DNA of 64,000 bases from Sphingobacterium wenxiniae (GTDB lineage Bacteria; Bacteroidota; Bacteroidia; Sphingobacteriales; Sphingobacteriaceae). Where the stretch lies: positions 1 to 64,000 of the forward strand of contig NZ_FOZZ01000005.1 of assembly GCF_900116225.1 (NCBI RefSeq), written 5' to 3'. The position numbers and the translations under genes were made by a program. The notes under the pieces were generated by a model that saw only the letters and a list, made by a program, of their open reading frames with translations, was not told the origin of the DNA and made no database searches. This document shows, piece by piece, positions 47,699 through 58,417 of this stretch; the first letter of the stretch is position 1, and the number at the start of each line of letters is the position of its first letter.

Positions 47699-47719
47699 TC
47701 ACACTTTATAGTGGATTAA

Positions 47720-48994
47720 TTAGCAGCCAATCGTTGTTCCATTTGGAATCACAGCATCTTTCTTCACCACAACAATTCCATCACAGATGGAATGTGTATA
47801 GAAGTTTCCGTCATCCAAGTGTGGACCACCTTTGATACGCACATCATTGCCAATACGACAGTTCTTATCCAGGATAACATTCTCGATATAGCAACGTTCG
47901 CCGACGCCTATTGGGGGTGGTTGCTGTGAACTAACTTTTTCCAACACCTCTTCCAATTTTTCGTAATAATCGCTACCCATCATATAGGTTGCTTTCATGA
48001 CCGTGCCAGCTGCTATCCGCGAACGCACACCGATCACCGAACGTTCCAACTTATCTGCATTAAGAATACACCCATCGGCGACAACTGTATTATTTAATGT
48101 CGTTCCTGATATTTTAGACGGCGGCAACATACGCGCACGTGTGTAAACCGTCTCATTGAACAAGTTGAAGTCCGGAATATCATCCGTAAGACCGATATTG
48201 GCATCGAAAAACGATTTAATCGTTCCAATATCAGTCCAATAGCCGTCAAATTGATAGCTCAAAACCTTTTTAGTCTCTATTGCATCAGGAATGATCTCCT
48301 TACCGAAATCAAGGCCCGGGTTTTCTTCCAACATACCTTTCAAGACACCTTTGGAAAACACATAGATTCCCATAGAAGCCAGATAGTTCCTTCCTTGCTG
48401 TTGCATTTCTTCAGACACCTCAGACGGCCAATTAGGTAGTTCTTCTTTTGGTGGTTTCTCTACAAAGGACGTAATCTCATTGGCATCATTAGATTTTAAG
48501 ATACCAAATCCTGTTGCATCTTTTGCCGTTACAGGGATGGTTGCGATGGTGACATCACCTCCATTTTCCACATGAAAATCAACCATAGCGGAATAATCCA
48601 TCTGGTACAACTGATCGCCCGAAAGAATCAGCACATAGTCATAATCAACATTGATTAGATTCTTTTGTGTACGCCGTACAGCATCTGCAGTTCCCTCGAA
48701 CCAGCTATCACCTTCGGCGGTCTGCTCTGCAGCAAGAATATCCACAAAGCCCTTACTAAAAAGGCTGAAATTGTAAGAATTCTTAATGTGCTTGTTCAAA
48801 GAAGCCGAATTGAACTGCGTCAATACAAAAATCTTGTTATAACCAGAATTCAAACAGTTTGAAATAGGAATATCGACCAAGCGATATTTCCCAGCAATAG
48901 GGACTGCGGGTTTTGAACGTTTTTCCGTCAATGGGTAGAGCCTCGTACCGCGGCCTCCTCCTAAAACAATCGATACTACTTTGTGTTGTGCCAT
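47720..48994 (-). CDS. glgC: Glucose-1-phosphate adenylyltransferase
   Basis: GlgC makes ADP-glucose, the rate-limiting step of bacterial glycogen synthesis. From the ATG at 48994 (with AGAGGT just upstream; a longer frame overlapping glgA is rejected) the protein has 424 residues. The nucleotidyltransferase start is GGGRGTRLYPLTEKRSKPAVP, here with the catalytic GGGRGTRL and the KPAVP Lys; then ILSGDQLYQMDY, SFVEKP and a C-terminal left-handed beta-helix domain. It is 10 bases downstream of glgA. Confidence 0.94.
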   Translation of the reverse strand: MAQHKVVSIVLGGGRGTRLYPLTEKRSKPAVPIAGKYRLVDIPISNCLNSGYNKIFVLTQFNSASLNKHIKNSYNFSLFSKGFVDILAAEQTAEGDSWFEGTADAVRRTQKNLINVDYDYVLILSGDQLYQMDYSAMVDFHVENGGDVTIATIPVTAKDATGFGILKSNDANEITSFVEKPPKEELPNWPSEVSEEMQQQGRNYLASMGIYVFSKGVLKGMLEENPGLDFGKEIIPDAIETKKVLSYQFDGYWTDIGTIKSFFDANIGLTDDIPDFNLFNETVYTRARMLPPSKISGTTLNNTVVADGCILNADKLERSVIGVRSRIAAGTVMKATYMMGSDYYEKLEEVLEKVSSQQPPPIGVGERCYIENVILDKNCRIGNDVRIKGGPHLDDGNFYTHSICDGIVVVKKDAVIPNGTTIGC

Positions 48995-49004
48995 ACCTCT
49001 AAAA

Positions 49005-50417
49005 TTACAACCGGTTATACAAATTGATATACTGTTGAGCGGATTTATCCCAAGAGAAATCCAACTCCATTTCTTTCTTACGGATACGTTGCATTTTGCC
49101 GCGTCCTCCAATATATTCCAAAGCACGTTCTACTGCCGAAACAGCATCCTGTGCCCTCGCTTCCGGGAATACAAATCCGTAACCGTTCTTTTCCGTTACG
49201 TCGACTACTGTATCCTTCAATCCGCCTATTGCCCTTACAATCGGAATTGTACCATATTTCATCGCATACAGTTGATTCAATCCACAAGGCTCTACACGTG
49301 ATGGCATTAAAATCATGTCAGCAGCCGCATATACTTCATGCGCCAAGCCTTCATTATAGCCAAAGAACACTTTGAGATTATCGGGATACCTGTCTAACAA
49401 CGCTTGTAGGTTCGCTTGGATTTGCTCATCTCCAGAGCCCAGTATAAATATACTTATTTTATTTTCAGGATTCCCAAAAATATTTTCAATTACTTCCGGC
49501 AACAAATCTGCACCCTTTTCACCCGCAAAACGTCCGATATAAGTTAATAAAGGCAACGAAGCATCCAAACCTACTTTTTCACAGAATGTTTTTTTATTCT
49601 TCTCTTTACCTTTTTTCACCGCAGCAACATCATAATTATTCGGAATCAGTTCATCTTCTGTAGGATTCCAATAAGCATCATCAATACCATTGACAATACC
49701 AAATCCTTTTTCAGATTCTGTTCTAAATAGCCCTTCCAGACCATTTGCCTGTTCATAAAGCTCCAACAAATAGCCTTCACTAACCGTGGTAAAAGCGTCA
49801 CTGCACTTAATCGCCGAAGCTAAAGGATTAATCACTCCATCCCAGTCCAACAATCCCCAACGCCAAGTATCAAACGCGGGAAGTAAAACGCCTTTATTCC
49901 AAGGCATCCAACCTTGATACTGCCCGTTATGCACAGTAATCACTGTCTTGACATCATCAAATTGGTTAAAGTCCGTTGCATGTTTCATCAAGAAAGGTAC
50001 CAGCCCCACATGATGATCATGGCAATTAACTACATCCGGCATAATATTCGCGTGCTTCATCCAATGTAGGAAAGCATGTTGAAAAGCAATCCATTGCTCA
50101 GCTTCATCCGGGTAACAATATACTTCCGGACGGTCTAATTTTCCTGGAATTTTGATAAGATAAAGAGGAAAACCCAAACTATCTTTTCCCTCCTTGAGAA
50201 CTTGGTAATGCAGCACCTCCGACCCCTGAAAGAAACTTCCTTCAAATACGGTTTTCAGTTTTTTCGATTGTGTAAAAGGACGATCGTACCAAGGCGAAAC
50301 CACCCATGCATCTTGCTTTAATTTTCTTTGATAACGTGGCAATGCACCAACGACGTCAGCCAATCCACCAACTTTTGCCAAAGGAAAACACTCTACACTT
50401 AAATGTATGATATGCAT
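49005..50417 (-). CDS. glgA: Glycogen synthase (GT5)
   Basis: The 470-residue GT-B glycosyltransferase transfers glucose from ADP-glucose to a glycogen chain end. The N-terminal KVGGLADVVGALP carries the ADP-glucose-binding KxGG motif. CHDHHVGL and TVHNGQYQGW are conserved N-domain blocks. The C-terminal domain contains YIGRFAGEKGADLL, and SRVEPCGLNQLYAMKYGTIP with its catalytic Glu. It sits between glgC and glgB with only 4-10 bases on each side. Confidence 0.94.
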   Translation of the reverse strand: MHIIHLSVECFPLAKVGGLADVVGALPRYQRKLKQDAWVVSPWYDRPFTQSKKLKTVFEGSFFQGSEVLHYQVLKEGKDSLGFPLYLIKIPGKLDRPEVYCYPDEAEQWIAFQHAFLHWMKHANIMPDVVNCHDHHVGLVPFLMKHATDFNQFDDVKTVITVHNGQYQGWMPWNKGVLLPAFDTWRWGLLDWDGVINPLASAIKCSDAFTTVSEGYLLELYEQANGLEGLFRTESEKGFGIVNGIDDAYWNPTEDELIPNNYDVAAVKKGKEKNKKTFCEKVGLDASLPLLTYIGRFAGEKGADLLPEVIENIFGNPENKISIFILGSGDEQIQANLQALLDRYPDNLKVFFGYNEGLAHEVYAAADMILMPSRVEPCGLNQLYAMKYGTIPIVRAIGGLKDTVVDVTEKNGYGFVFPEARAQDAVSAVERALEYIGGRGKMQRIRKKEMELDFSWDKSAQQYINLYNRL

Positions 50418-50421
50418 AATT

Positions 50422-52329
50422 TTAAACTCTTTTTAAAACCACCCCACTTAAAGGTGGTAATGTTAATGCTATAGATTGTTCACACTCCATCCACGCAATA
50501 GCTTCTGACTTAGCCGCTTGTTGATTGACACCACTTCCGTGATAAATTTCATCATCCGAGTTCAAGAGTACTTCCCATTCTCCCGCATACGGAACGCCAA
50601 CACGATAGCCATCCCGCACAACAGGTGTCAAATTGAGAACCACTAAGACCGTGTCCGCTTGCTTGTTTCCCTTACGTAGGTAAGCAAACACACTATTGGT
50701 ATGATCACCCAATTCTATCCATTGGAAACCATCCGAACTAAATGCTTTTTCGTACAAAGCTGGCTGCTCTTTGTAAAGTGCGTTAAGATCTTTGACAAAT
50801 CGCTGCAGACCTTTATGTGGCGCAAATTGCGTCAAATGCCAATCGAGCGATTGGTTAATACTCCACTCCGCGGTTTGCCCAAATTCACCGCCCATAAACA
50901 AGAGCTTCGTACCAACGAACGTAAACATATACAGGTAAAGCGCACGCAGGTTGGCAAATTTCTGCCATTCATCGCCCGGCATTTTGTATAACAAAGATTG
51001 CTTGCCGTACACGACCTCATCATGCGATAGCGGCAGCATAAAGTTTTCATGGAAACTATAAACCGTTCCAAAGGTCATCTTATCGTGATGGTACGAGCGA
51101 TTGATCGGATCCTCCTTAAAATAGTTCAAGGTATCATGCATCCAACCCATCATCCATTTCATACCGAAGCCAAGTCCTCCATCGAATGTCGGGCGGCTTA
51201 CGCCTGGCCAGGAAGTGGATTCCTCAGCAATAGTCTGCACATCAGGAAAGTGGGAATAGACCGCTTCATTGAACTCCTTTAAAAAGTGTACAGCTTCCAA
51301 ATTCTCATTTCCGCCATACTCATTTGGTATCCATTCATCTGCTTTACGAGAATAATCCAAATACAACATCGAAGCCACTGCATCAACACGTAAACCATCA
51401 ATATGATATCGGTCTAGCCAGAAAAAGGCATTGGAGATCAGAAAAGATCGCACCTCATTCCGTCCGTAATTGAAAATATAGGATTTCCAATCCGGATGGA
51501 ACCCTTTACGAGAGTCTTCATGCTCATAAAGAGCCGTACCATCAAATCGGTATAAGCCGTGTCCATCACCAGGGAAATGCGAAGGTACCCAGTCAAGAAT
51601 AACACCAATATTGTTTTTATGCAACATATCGATAAGATACATCAGATCCTGCGGACTGCCATATCTGGATGAGGTTGCAAAATACCCTGTAATCTGGTAG
51701 CCCCATGATGGATAATACGGGTGCTCCATAATCGGCATTAATTCCACATGCGTAAAACCCATCTCCTTAATGTATGGCACCAATTTGTCGGCGACTTCAC
51801 GATAGTTCAAAAAACGTTCGGGGTCTTCCGGGTCTCGCTGCCAGGAGCCGATGTGCATTTCGTAGACCGAATACGGCTTGTCAAGAGCATTGTGATCCGC
51901 ACGGTTGCGCATCCAAGCATTATCATTCCAAGCATACCATGTTGTGGATACAATGGAGGCGGTTTTCGGGGCCTGTTCAGCGAATAAAGCAAAAGGATCG
52001 GCTTTCTCTAAGTGTTCACCAGTACTGGAGTGGATCTGATATTTGTATACCTCACCTAAGCCAAGCCCTTCAATAAAACCTTCCCAAATACCACTACTAT
52101 CCCATCGCGGATACAGCTCATGACTGTGCGGGTTCCACCCGTTAAAATTTCCGATAACGGATACCGATTGTGCGTTAGGGGCCCAAACGGCAAAATAAAC
52201 ACCTTCTTTACCATTTTGGGTAACTGTACGAGAACCTAACTTCTCGTACAATTTAAAATGTTTACCAGATCGAAATAACGCTATATCAAAATCTGAAAAA
52301 AGGGAATATACTTCTACTGGATAATTCAT
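50422..52329 (-). CDS. glgB: 1,4-alpha-glucan branching enzyme (GH13)
   Basis: The 635-residue enzyme introduces alpha-1,6 branches. A carbohydrate-binding module (FAVWAPNAQSVSVIGNFNGW, residues 48-67) precedes the GH13 barrel with HVELMPIMEHPYYPSWGYQ, VILDWVPSHF, the nucleophile Asp in GLRVDAVAS, the acid/base Glu in TIAEESTSWPGV and LSHDEVVYGKQSL. The length is normal. It lies in the order GH31-glgB-glgA-glgC on the minus strand, 24 bases after the GH31 gene. Confidence 0.95.
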   Translation of the reverse strand: MNYPVEVYSLFSDFDIALFRSGKHFKLYEKLGSRTVTQNGKEGVYFAVWAPNAQSVSVIGNFNGWNPHSHELYPRWDSSGIWEGFIEGLGLGEVYKYQIHSSTGEHLEKADPFALFAEQAPKTASIVSTTWYAWNDNAWMRNRADHNALDKPYSVYEMHIGSWQRDPEDPERFLNYREVADKLVPYIKEMGFTHVELMPIMEHPYYPSWGYQITGYFATSSRYGSPQDLMYLIDMLHKNNIGVILDWVPSHFPGDGHGLYRFDGTALYEHEDSRKGFHPDWKSYIFNYGRNEVRSFLISNAFFWLDRYHIDGLRVDAVASMLYLDYSRKADEWIPNEYGGNENLEAVHFLKEFNEAVYSHFPDVQTIAEESTSWPGVSRPTFDGGLGFGMKWMMGWMHDTLNYFKEDPINRSYHHDKMTFGTVYSFHENFMLPLSHDEVVYGKQSLLYKMPGDEWQKFANLRALYLYMFTFVGTKLLFMGGEFGQTAEWSINQSLDWHLTQFAPHKGLQRFVKDLNALYKEQPALYEKAFSSDGFQWIELGDHTNSVFAYLRKGNKQADTVLVVLNLTPVVRDGYRVGVPYAGEWEVLLNSDDEIYHGSGVNQQAAKSEAIAWMECEQSIALTLPPLSGVVLKRV

Positions 52330-52353
52330 AACCCTCGGTTTATTTGTTAAAGA

Positions 52354-54810
52354 TTAGTCAATTATCAATTTTCTGAATTCTTTCTCTACGGAAATGTAAG
52401 GTGTTCCTTCTTCATCGTAAGACCAAGCGACAGTATCACCATCCACGTGTACGGATTTGCTCTCTGCTGGTAAACCGAAGAAATACAACTTGTATGTATC
52501 AAAACGTTCGTTGTACAAGCCTTCTATATGCTGTCTAACCGAAAGCACATTATTCTGACATTCTACAATAAAGTGTTTTTCATTGTACACACTTTGCTCA
52601 TAAGCAAAAGTCTCTCCATGGTCAATGTATACATAAGAGTCATGCGTACCCTCACCATAGTAGATATTCAGTTTTAATGCATCAATGTTTTTCTCAAATG
52701 TATATTGCATCACTGGATATTCTGGAATTACGCTACCTCCTTTTACGAAAACAGGCATCTCATCCAAAGGAGTATCTATCAAATGCTCCTGACCTCCTTC
52801 AAAAAATTTCTCACCGAAATAATAGTACCAACTTCCTTCAGGTAGATAGACCACTTTAGAAGTCTGTCCTGGATTAATCACAGGAGATACTAAAATCTGA
52901 TCCCCAAAACCAAACTCTTCTTCTCTCAGTAAGTTCTTAGGCTTATGCTGTTCCAACAAGGAAATAGGACGCAAAATCGGCTCACGATACTTGTGTTGAC
53001 GCCAAAATATCGTGTAGATATAAGGCAATAACTTATAACGCAATTCAATAAATTTCTTACAGATAGCCTCCCATTCTGGTCCAAAACTCCATGGCTCACG
53101 GTCACGGGTATCACCTGCAGAGTGTACGCGCATGAAAGGTGAGAACACACCAAACTGCATCCAACGCGTATACAATTCTCCATCCGGTTCACCTGTAAAA
53201 CCACCAATATCTGTACCACAGAATGACAACCCCGACATAGACAAACGTTGTAATTGCAACAAGCCTATGCGCAAGTGTTCCCAAGTAGCAATATTATCAC
53301 CTGTCCATACGGACGAATAACGTTGTGTTCCCGCATAAGCCGCACGTGTAATCGTAAACGGACGTTTGTTTTTCTGCAATTTTTTCAGACCATCGTATGT
53401 AGAACGAACCATCTGCATACCATACACATTATGTGCTTTGCGGTGGGAACCTCTGATTCCATCAAAATGGTGTCTTACATCGTCAGGGAAAGTTCCGCGC
53501 CCAAATACAGCAGGCTCGTTCATGTCATTCCAAACCCCCGCTACACCGTCTTCCACAAGACCCTCATACAACGTTCCCCACCATTCACGCACTTTCGGGT
53601 TGGTATAATCTGGGAACTGGCAGCGTCCTGGCCACACATAGCCCTCCATAAAATAGTCATCTCCCCGACGACAGAAATATTTATTTTCTTTTCCTTCCTG
53701 GAACACCCAGTAATCTTCGTCTACTTTGATCCCTGGATCAATCATCACGACCGTCTTGAAACCATCGGCTGCTAAGTCGGCAATCATCTTTTTAGGATCT
53801 GGGAAATAACGTTTATTCCAAGTGAAACAACGATAGCCGTCCATATAATCTATATCCAAGTAGATTGCATCACATGGGATAGAGCGTTTTCTGAATTGCT
53901 CCGCTACCTCACGAACATTCGCCTCTGGATAATAGCTCCAACGACACTGGTGGTAACCAATCGCCCACAATGGTGGCATATAGTGTGTGCCCGTAAGTTC
54001 ATGATAGCGCTTTATAACGTCCATCATTAACGGCCCTTGGATATAATAGTATTGCAACTCACCTCCTTCGGACCAGAAACTGGTCTGGTTATTCTGTTCT
54101 GCAGCGAAATCAAAGAAAGTTTTAAACGTATTATCAAAGAAAATACCATAGGCATCACTATCAGTCACACCAATATAGAATGGTATAGTCTTATATAAAG
54201 GGTCTTGGTTAAAACCAAACCCATAAGTATCAGAATTCCAGTTGCTAAAGCGACGCCCACGAAGATTTAAATTTGTCGATTTATCTCCCAAACCAAAAAA
54301 TGCTTCATCGCTCTGAGCTTCTTTAGTACAATAGACATAGTATCCCCCAAAATCCGGGCTTTCTTCCCAGTGCATCGGTGCATGGTCACGATTAATCGTT
54401 TTCCCTTTCGTATCGCCAAAGGAAATGAAGAAATTATCTTTCTGAATTCTACAGGTTGTAGCTGCTGTTTTCACCAAATAAGCATCTTCTAATTCTTCTA
54501 ACGAGAAAGAGGTTGGATGCAGGTGTAGATCTGTTTTCACGGCATATGAAAAATCATCCAAGAAAGTTCCTTGCGGAGCTAATCGTACGCGGATAATTTC
54601 ATCCGAAAAGATGCGAACCTCAACTTTGGCTTTTCCATCGGTAAAAACATAGGCGTTTCCTTCTTTGGAATACGAACGTACTTGGGATAAATAATTCTTC
54701 TCAATTGCAGGGACATCCAACACTGGATTGTTCACGTGATGTATATTATCTAAGGACTCCTCGCCCAGTATATCCACTGCGAATTCTTCCTTTTTTTCTA
54801 AATCAGGCAT
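52354..54810 (-). CDS. GH31 alpha-glucosidase
   Basis: The 818-residue protein has an N-terminal beta-sandwich, a GH31 barrel with the nucleophile Asp in GVWNDMNEPAVF and the acid/base Asp in VWTGDNIATW, and C-terminal beta domains with DQILVSPVI and LPEGSWYYYFG. There is no signal peptide, so the enzyme is expected to act in the cytoplasm on malto-oligosaccharides. As first gene of the glycogen operon it may degrade glycogen-derived oligosaccharides. Specificity within GH31 cannot be fixed from the sequence. Confidence 0.92.
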   Translation of the reverse strand: MPDLEKKEEFAVDILGEESLDNIHHVNNPVLDVPAIEKNYLSQVRSYSKEGNAYVFTDGKAKVEVRIFSDEIIRVRLAPQGTFLDDFSYAVKTDLHLHPTSFSLEELEDAYLVKTAATTCRIQKDNFFISFGDTKGKTINRDHAPMHWEESPDFGGYYVYCTKEAQSDEAFFGLGDKSTNLNLRGRRFSNWNSDTYGFGFNQDPLYKTIPFYIGVTDSDAYGIFFDNTFKTFFDFAAEQNNQTSFWSEGGELQYYYIQGPLMMDVIKRYHELTGTHYMPPLWAIGYHQCRWSYYPEANVREVAEQFRKRSIPCDAIYLDIDYMDGYRCFTWNKRYFPDPKKMIADLAADGFKTVVMIDPGIKVDEDYWVFQEGKENKYFCRRGDDYFMEGYVWPGRCQFPDYTNPKVREWWGTLYEGLVEDGVAGVWNDMNEPAVFGRGTFPDDVRHHFDGIRGSHRKAHNVYGMQMVRSTYDGLKKLQKNKRPFTITRAAYAGTQRYSSVWTGDNIATWEHLRIGLLQLQRLSMSGLSFCGTDIGGFTGEPDGELYTRWMQFGVFSPFMRVHSAGDTRDREPWSFGPEWEAICKKFIELRYKLLPYIYTIFWRQHKYREPILRPISLLEQHKPKNLLREEEFGFGDQILVSPVINPGQTSKVVYLPEGSWYYYFGEKFFEGGQEHLIDTPLDEMPVFVKGGSVIPEYPVMQYTFEKNIDALKLNIYYGEGTHDSYVYIDHGETFAYEQSVYNEKHFIVECQNNVLSVRQHIEGLYNERFDTYKLYFFGLPAESKSVHVDGDTVAWSYDEEGTPYISVEKEFRKLIID

Positions 54811-54915
54811 TTTACTTCTCTCTCTTATGGTTTACATTAAAAATTATTGCACTTAAATTACAATAATTTCCTTGATAAAGAAGAAAAATAAAAGAAAAAA
54901 ATTTGAAAAATGAAA

Positions 54916-56163
54916 TTATTTACTTCGGATGGCCTCTACAGGATCAAGACGGGCAGCATTCAGAGCGGGAACGATTCCGGCAATCAAGCCTATGATGGTA
55001 GATAGAATAGTTGTTAGCATGACCATCTTCAAACTCACCACAATAGTTACATCAAGAGCCAATTTCACTAAACCAGCCAAACCGTAAACAATACCCAATC
55101 CGATCGCACCGCCAATCAAGCAGAGTAAAATACTCTCAATCAGGAATTGCGAAAGAATAAAAAAGTTTTTTGCTCCCAAAGCCTTTTGAATTCCAATAAG
55201 ATTAGTTCGCTCTTTCACACTTACAAACATGATATTCGCAATACCGAAACCTCCAACAAGAATAGAAAAGATACCGATACAAAAGCCAGCAAGGTTAATA
55301 ATCGTAAACATTTGGTCGAGCTGAGCTGTTATCAGTGTTGTTTTATTTACAGAAAAATTATCTTCACGCTGAGGAGCTAGTCTACGCGATGATCGCATAA
55401 TTCCTATCAATTCACTTTCAGCTTCCTCTAAGGAGTAGGGATATTTCACTTCTATGGCGATACTAGGACCATAATTTTCATAGTTCACAATATTTCGCGC
55501 CAGCGTAAAAGGAATATAAGCAACATCGTCATTTGACACGTTCATTAATACGCCTGCCCCTTCTTTCTTAAGCACACCAATAACTTGCAGTCTTCGCCCC
55601 ACCAAAGTAATATATTTCCCAATAGGGTCTTCATTGGGGAAAAGCCCTTCAGCGATGGTTGCACCAAGAATAACGCTCGGCCCTGCTGCACGCGATTCCT
55701 GTTCCGTGAAATACCGACCTTCTACAATATCTAAATTCCGAATACTGTAAAGCTCATGCGTACCCGCGGTTACCGTAATATTCGCGGCAGAATTATTATC
55801 ATATTTTGCTGTGCTGTTTGAGATATTGATGGTATAGGCTACCTGTTCTGCAGTAGTCATTCGGTCTCTGACAGCTTCAAAGTCTACATATTTAGGTTCA
55901 GGACGATTGATGTACTTCCACCAAGGAAAATCTGGCCCTCCATCCCAAGGCCATTTTTCTATATACAAAGTACGACTACCTATCTTCTTAACGGATTCTT
56001 CCAGGTTATTACGCAGGGTATCTACCGCAGAAAAAACACCTATAATGGTCATGATTCCGATAGTCACACCCAACAGAGACAACAGTGTACGCGTACGGTT
56101 ATCCCGCAACGCCGACACGGCAAAAACGAAACTTTCTCTGATCAGGGTTAGAAACAAACGCAT
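54916..56163 (-). CDS. MacB/FtsX-type ABC transporter permease
   Basis: The 415-residue protein has one N-terminal membrane helix (ALRDNRTRTLLSLLGVTIG), a periplasmic MacB-like core domain (about residues 45-245) and three C-terminal helices (ISILVGGFGIANIMFVSV, IGLGIVYGLAGLVKLAL and the last). It ends ALNAARLDPVEAIRS, the typical MacB/FtsX tail. Such permeases work by mechanotransmission with a separate ATPase, which is not encoded next to this gene. Confidence 0.9.
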   Translation of the reverse strand: MRLFLTLIRESFVFAVSALRDNRTRTLLSLLGVTIGIMTIIGVFSAVDTLRNNLEESVKKIGSRTLYIEKWPWDGGPDFPWWKYINRPEPKYVDFEAVRDRMTTAEQVAYTINISNSTAKYDNNSAANITVTAGTHELYSIRNLDIVEGRYFTEQESRAAGPSVILGATIAEGLFPNEDPIGKYITLVGRRLQVIGVLKKEGAGVLMNVSNDDVAYIPFTLARNIVNYENYGPSIAIEVKYPYSLEEAESELIGIMRSSRRLAPQREDNFSVNKTTLITAQLDQMFTIINLAGFCIGIFSILVGGFGIANIMFVSVKERTNLIGIQKALGAKNFFILSQFLIESILLCLIGGAIGLGIVYGLAGLVKLALDVTIVVSLKMVMLTTILSTIIGLIAGIVPALNAARLDPVEAIRSK

Positions 56164-56280
56164 ACGGTTATAAAAGTATAATTTTTTTTTGATTAACCAA
56201 TGAATTGTTTTATCTGTCTCGATAACGGTCTATAAGGTTAAACAATACAAACAAAACATGATATTTAGATTAATAATTCG

Positions 56281-56288
56281 TAGCTTTG
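56281..56288 (+). promoter_or_regulatory. -7 promoter box of queA
   Basis: TAGCTTTG matches TAnnTTTG, 78 bases upstream of the queA ATG. Confidence 0.5.
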
Positions 56289-56365
56289 TAAGCCTTTTTG
56301 AAACCTTAAGGAGCGGTTGTTTGTTAAGGTATTCAACAACATACATAATATTGAAATAGTAAAAG

Positions 56366-57415
56366 ATGAAATTATCACAGTTTAAATTCAACTTACCGGA
56401 ATCACTGTTAGCGTCAGAACCTTCAGAGCACCGTGATGAATCACGCCTTATGGTTTTACACCGTGATACGGGAAAAATAGAGCACAAGATTTTCAAGGAT
56501 GTTTTGGATTATTTTGATGACCAAGACGTCATGATCTTGAATAACACGAAAGTTTTCCCTGCGCGTATGTACGGTAACAAAGAGAAAACAGGCGCTACCA
56601 TCGAAGTGTTTCTTCTAAGGGAATTGAACAAAGAGTTGCGTTTATGGGACGTTCTTGTTGACCCAGCTCGTAAAATCCGTGTGGGCAACAAGCTATATTT
56701 TGGCGATGATGATTTATTGGTTGCAGAAGTCGTAGACAACACAACTTCCCGCGGACGTACTATCCGTTTCCTATTTGACGGTACAGATGAAGAGTTCCGC
56801 CGCAATATCGAAATATTGGGTGAAACCCCACTTCCAAAATACATTAAACGTAAAGCTACTCCGGAAGACAAATTCCGTTACCAGACCATCTATGCAAAAA
56901 ATGAAGGTGCTGTAGCAGCTCCAACTGCTGGCTTACACTTCTCTCGCGAATTGATGAAACGCTTAGAATTGAAAGGCATCAATTTTGCCGAAGTGACATT
57001 ACATGTTGGCTTAGGGACTTTCCGCACAGTAGAAGTAGAAGACCTGACCAAACACAAAATGGACTCAGAGCAATTCATCATCACCGATCAGGCAGCTAAA
57101 GTAGTCAACAAAGGTATAGATGAAAAAAGAAGAGTTTGTGCCGTGGGAACAACTTCCATGCGTGCTATCGAATCTTCTGTTTCAGCCGACAAACACCTCA
57201 AAGCAGCTAACGACTGGACTAGCAAATTTATATATCCACCTTACGATTTCAGCATCGCTAATTCGATGATTACCAATTTCCACACACCGGAATCAACTTT
57301 ATTGGTAATGATTGCAGCATTTGGCGGTTATGAAAATGTAATGAACGCTTATGAAGTAGCTGTAAAAGAAAAATACAGATTCTATTCCTACGGCGATGCT
57401 ATGTTGATTATTTAA
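56366..57415 (+). CDS. queA: S-adenosylmethionine:tRNA ribosyltransferase-isomerase
   Basis: QueA transfers the ribosyl group of SAM to 7-deazaguanine in tRNA to make epoxyqueuosine. The 349-residue protein is full length: [22 protein letters not shown] at the N-terminus, read here as FNLPESLLA and RDESRLMVL, then the nucleotide-interacting [12 protein letters not shown]. Further on are [23 protein letters not shown] and [12 protein letters not shown]. It is a single-gene unit flanked by repeats. Confidence 0.96.
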   Translation: MKLSQFKFNLPESLLASEPSEHRDESRLMVLHRDTGKIEHKIFKDVLDYFDDQDVMILNNTKVFPARMYGNKEKTGATIEVFLLRELNKELRLWDVLVDPARKIRVGNKLYFGDDDLLVAEVVDNTTSRGRTIRFLFDGTDEEFRRNIEILGETPLPKYIKRKATPEDKFRYQTIYAKNEGAVAAPTAGLHFSRELMKRLELKGINFAEVTLHVGLGTFRTVEVEDLTKHKMDSEQFIITDQAAKVVNKGIDEKRRVCAVGTTSMRAIESSVSADKHLKAANDWTSKFIYPPYDFSIANSMITNFHTPESTLLVMIAAFGGYENVMNAYEVAVKEKYRFYSYGDAMLII

Positions 57416-57438
57416 TAATCTAAAATAAATAATATTGG

Positions 57439-57467
57439 GTAGAGACGTAGCGATGCTACGTCTCTAC
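57439..57467. repeat. Perfect palindrome GTAGAGACGTAGC downstream of queA
   Basis: Arms of 13 bases (57439-57451, 57455-57467) with a three-base loop. There is no T-run, so this looks like a dispersed intergenic palindrome, although it could act as a transcript end for queA. Confidence 0.6.
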
Positions 57468-57498
57468 TAATATAAGGCGGTTAGTAAATGAGAAAACG

Positions 57499-58417
57499 AT
57501 GATTGTGAACTACTTTAAACTCCAGGGAAGAATCCTCAAAAGGCACATCTCCGATGCCGGCTTCCCTCCCGTTGTTCTCCTTCCAGCAATAATTCTGCTT
57601 TACATAGCCTTATATTACTTTTATCAAATCGTCTCCAACTTAGGGAGCTTACCTCCTCATCTTAGCCAACATTCAATACCTTTTCTCGTTATCGGATTTT
57701 AAAAGAAATGACTTCCTAAAAACGATATTTACAAAAACAGCTTACTACAAAATCAGACTCTTGGAAAACAGCCTCATCAGCTTCGGGTCAGCAATTCTTC
57801 TATGCTTAAATAACCAATACATTTTAGCTCTACTACTGTCCGTAGCGTGCGGACTTTTTATTTTCTTATCCACCTCCTCCTTTTGGAAACGATGTATTCC
57901 CACTCCTTTTACTAAAAAGCCATTTGAATTTATCATAGGGTTTCGCAACAGTTGGCTGTTATTACTGTGCTTGTACACTATTAGCATCATTGCTTTTACA
58001 GTAAATAATATCAATCTGGCATTATTCTGTCTGTTTTGCATCTGCTTATCTTGCATTTTTTATTATCAAAGCCCCGAACCGTCCCTTATCCATTGGAACC
58101 AGAACCGGAAACCGGCTTCCTTCTTGCGCTATAAGATTTGGCGAGGCATCATACAGTTGAGTATACTCCTAGGTCCGGTTCTCCTTCTTTTTGCCATTCT
58201 GCACTTGGACGAATTTCACAAAGCTATTGTGGTATGGTTGCTGGGGCTTACCCTAATTCCATTTATAATTACCATGAAATATGCTGTATTTCCAAGAAAG
58301 ATGAGCGTTACAGAACTAACGATTGTAGGGCTTTGTTTGGCCTTCTACCCATTGATATTAGCCATCATCCCCTATTATTATTTCAAAGCGATTAACAATT
58401 TAAAAAACACAGCATGA
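57499..58417 (+). pseudogene. ABC-2 type permease gene split by a frameshift
   Basis: The first frame (from ATG 57499) encodes KLQGRILKRHISDAGF and a membrane helix, ending in TAA. From about 57682 the +1 frame continues without a stop as SDFKRNDFLKTIFTKTAYYK, with at least five more helices, to 58417. Both parts together give a roughly 305-residue membrane permease. The shift fits one extra T in the run 57681-57684. The ATPase gene follows with a four-base overlap, so the pair was an ABC transporter of unknown substrate. Confidence 0.7.

Noticed and set aside
48995..49126. N-terminal extension of GlgC
   Set aside because: The extra 44 codons overlap the end of glgA and are not GlgC-like. 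The ATG at 48994 has an AG-rich ribosome-binding site and gives the normal start.
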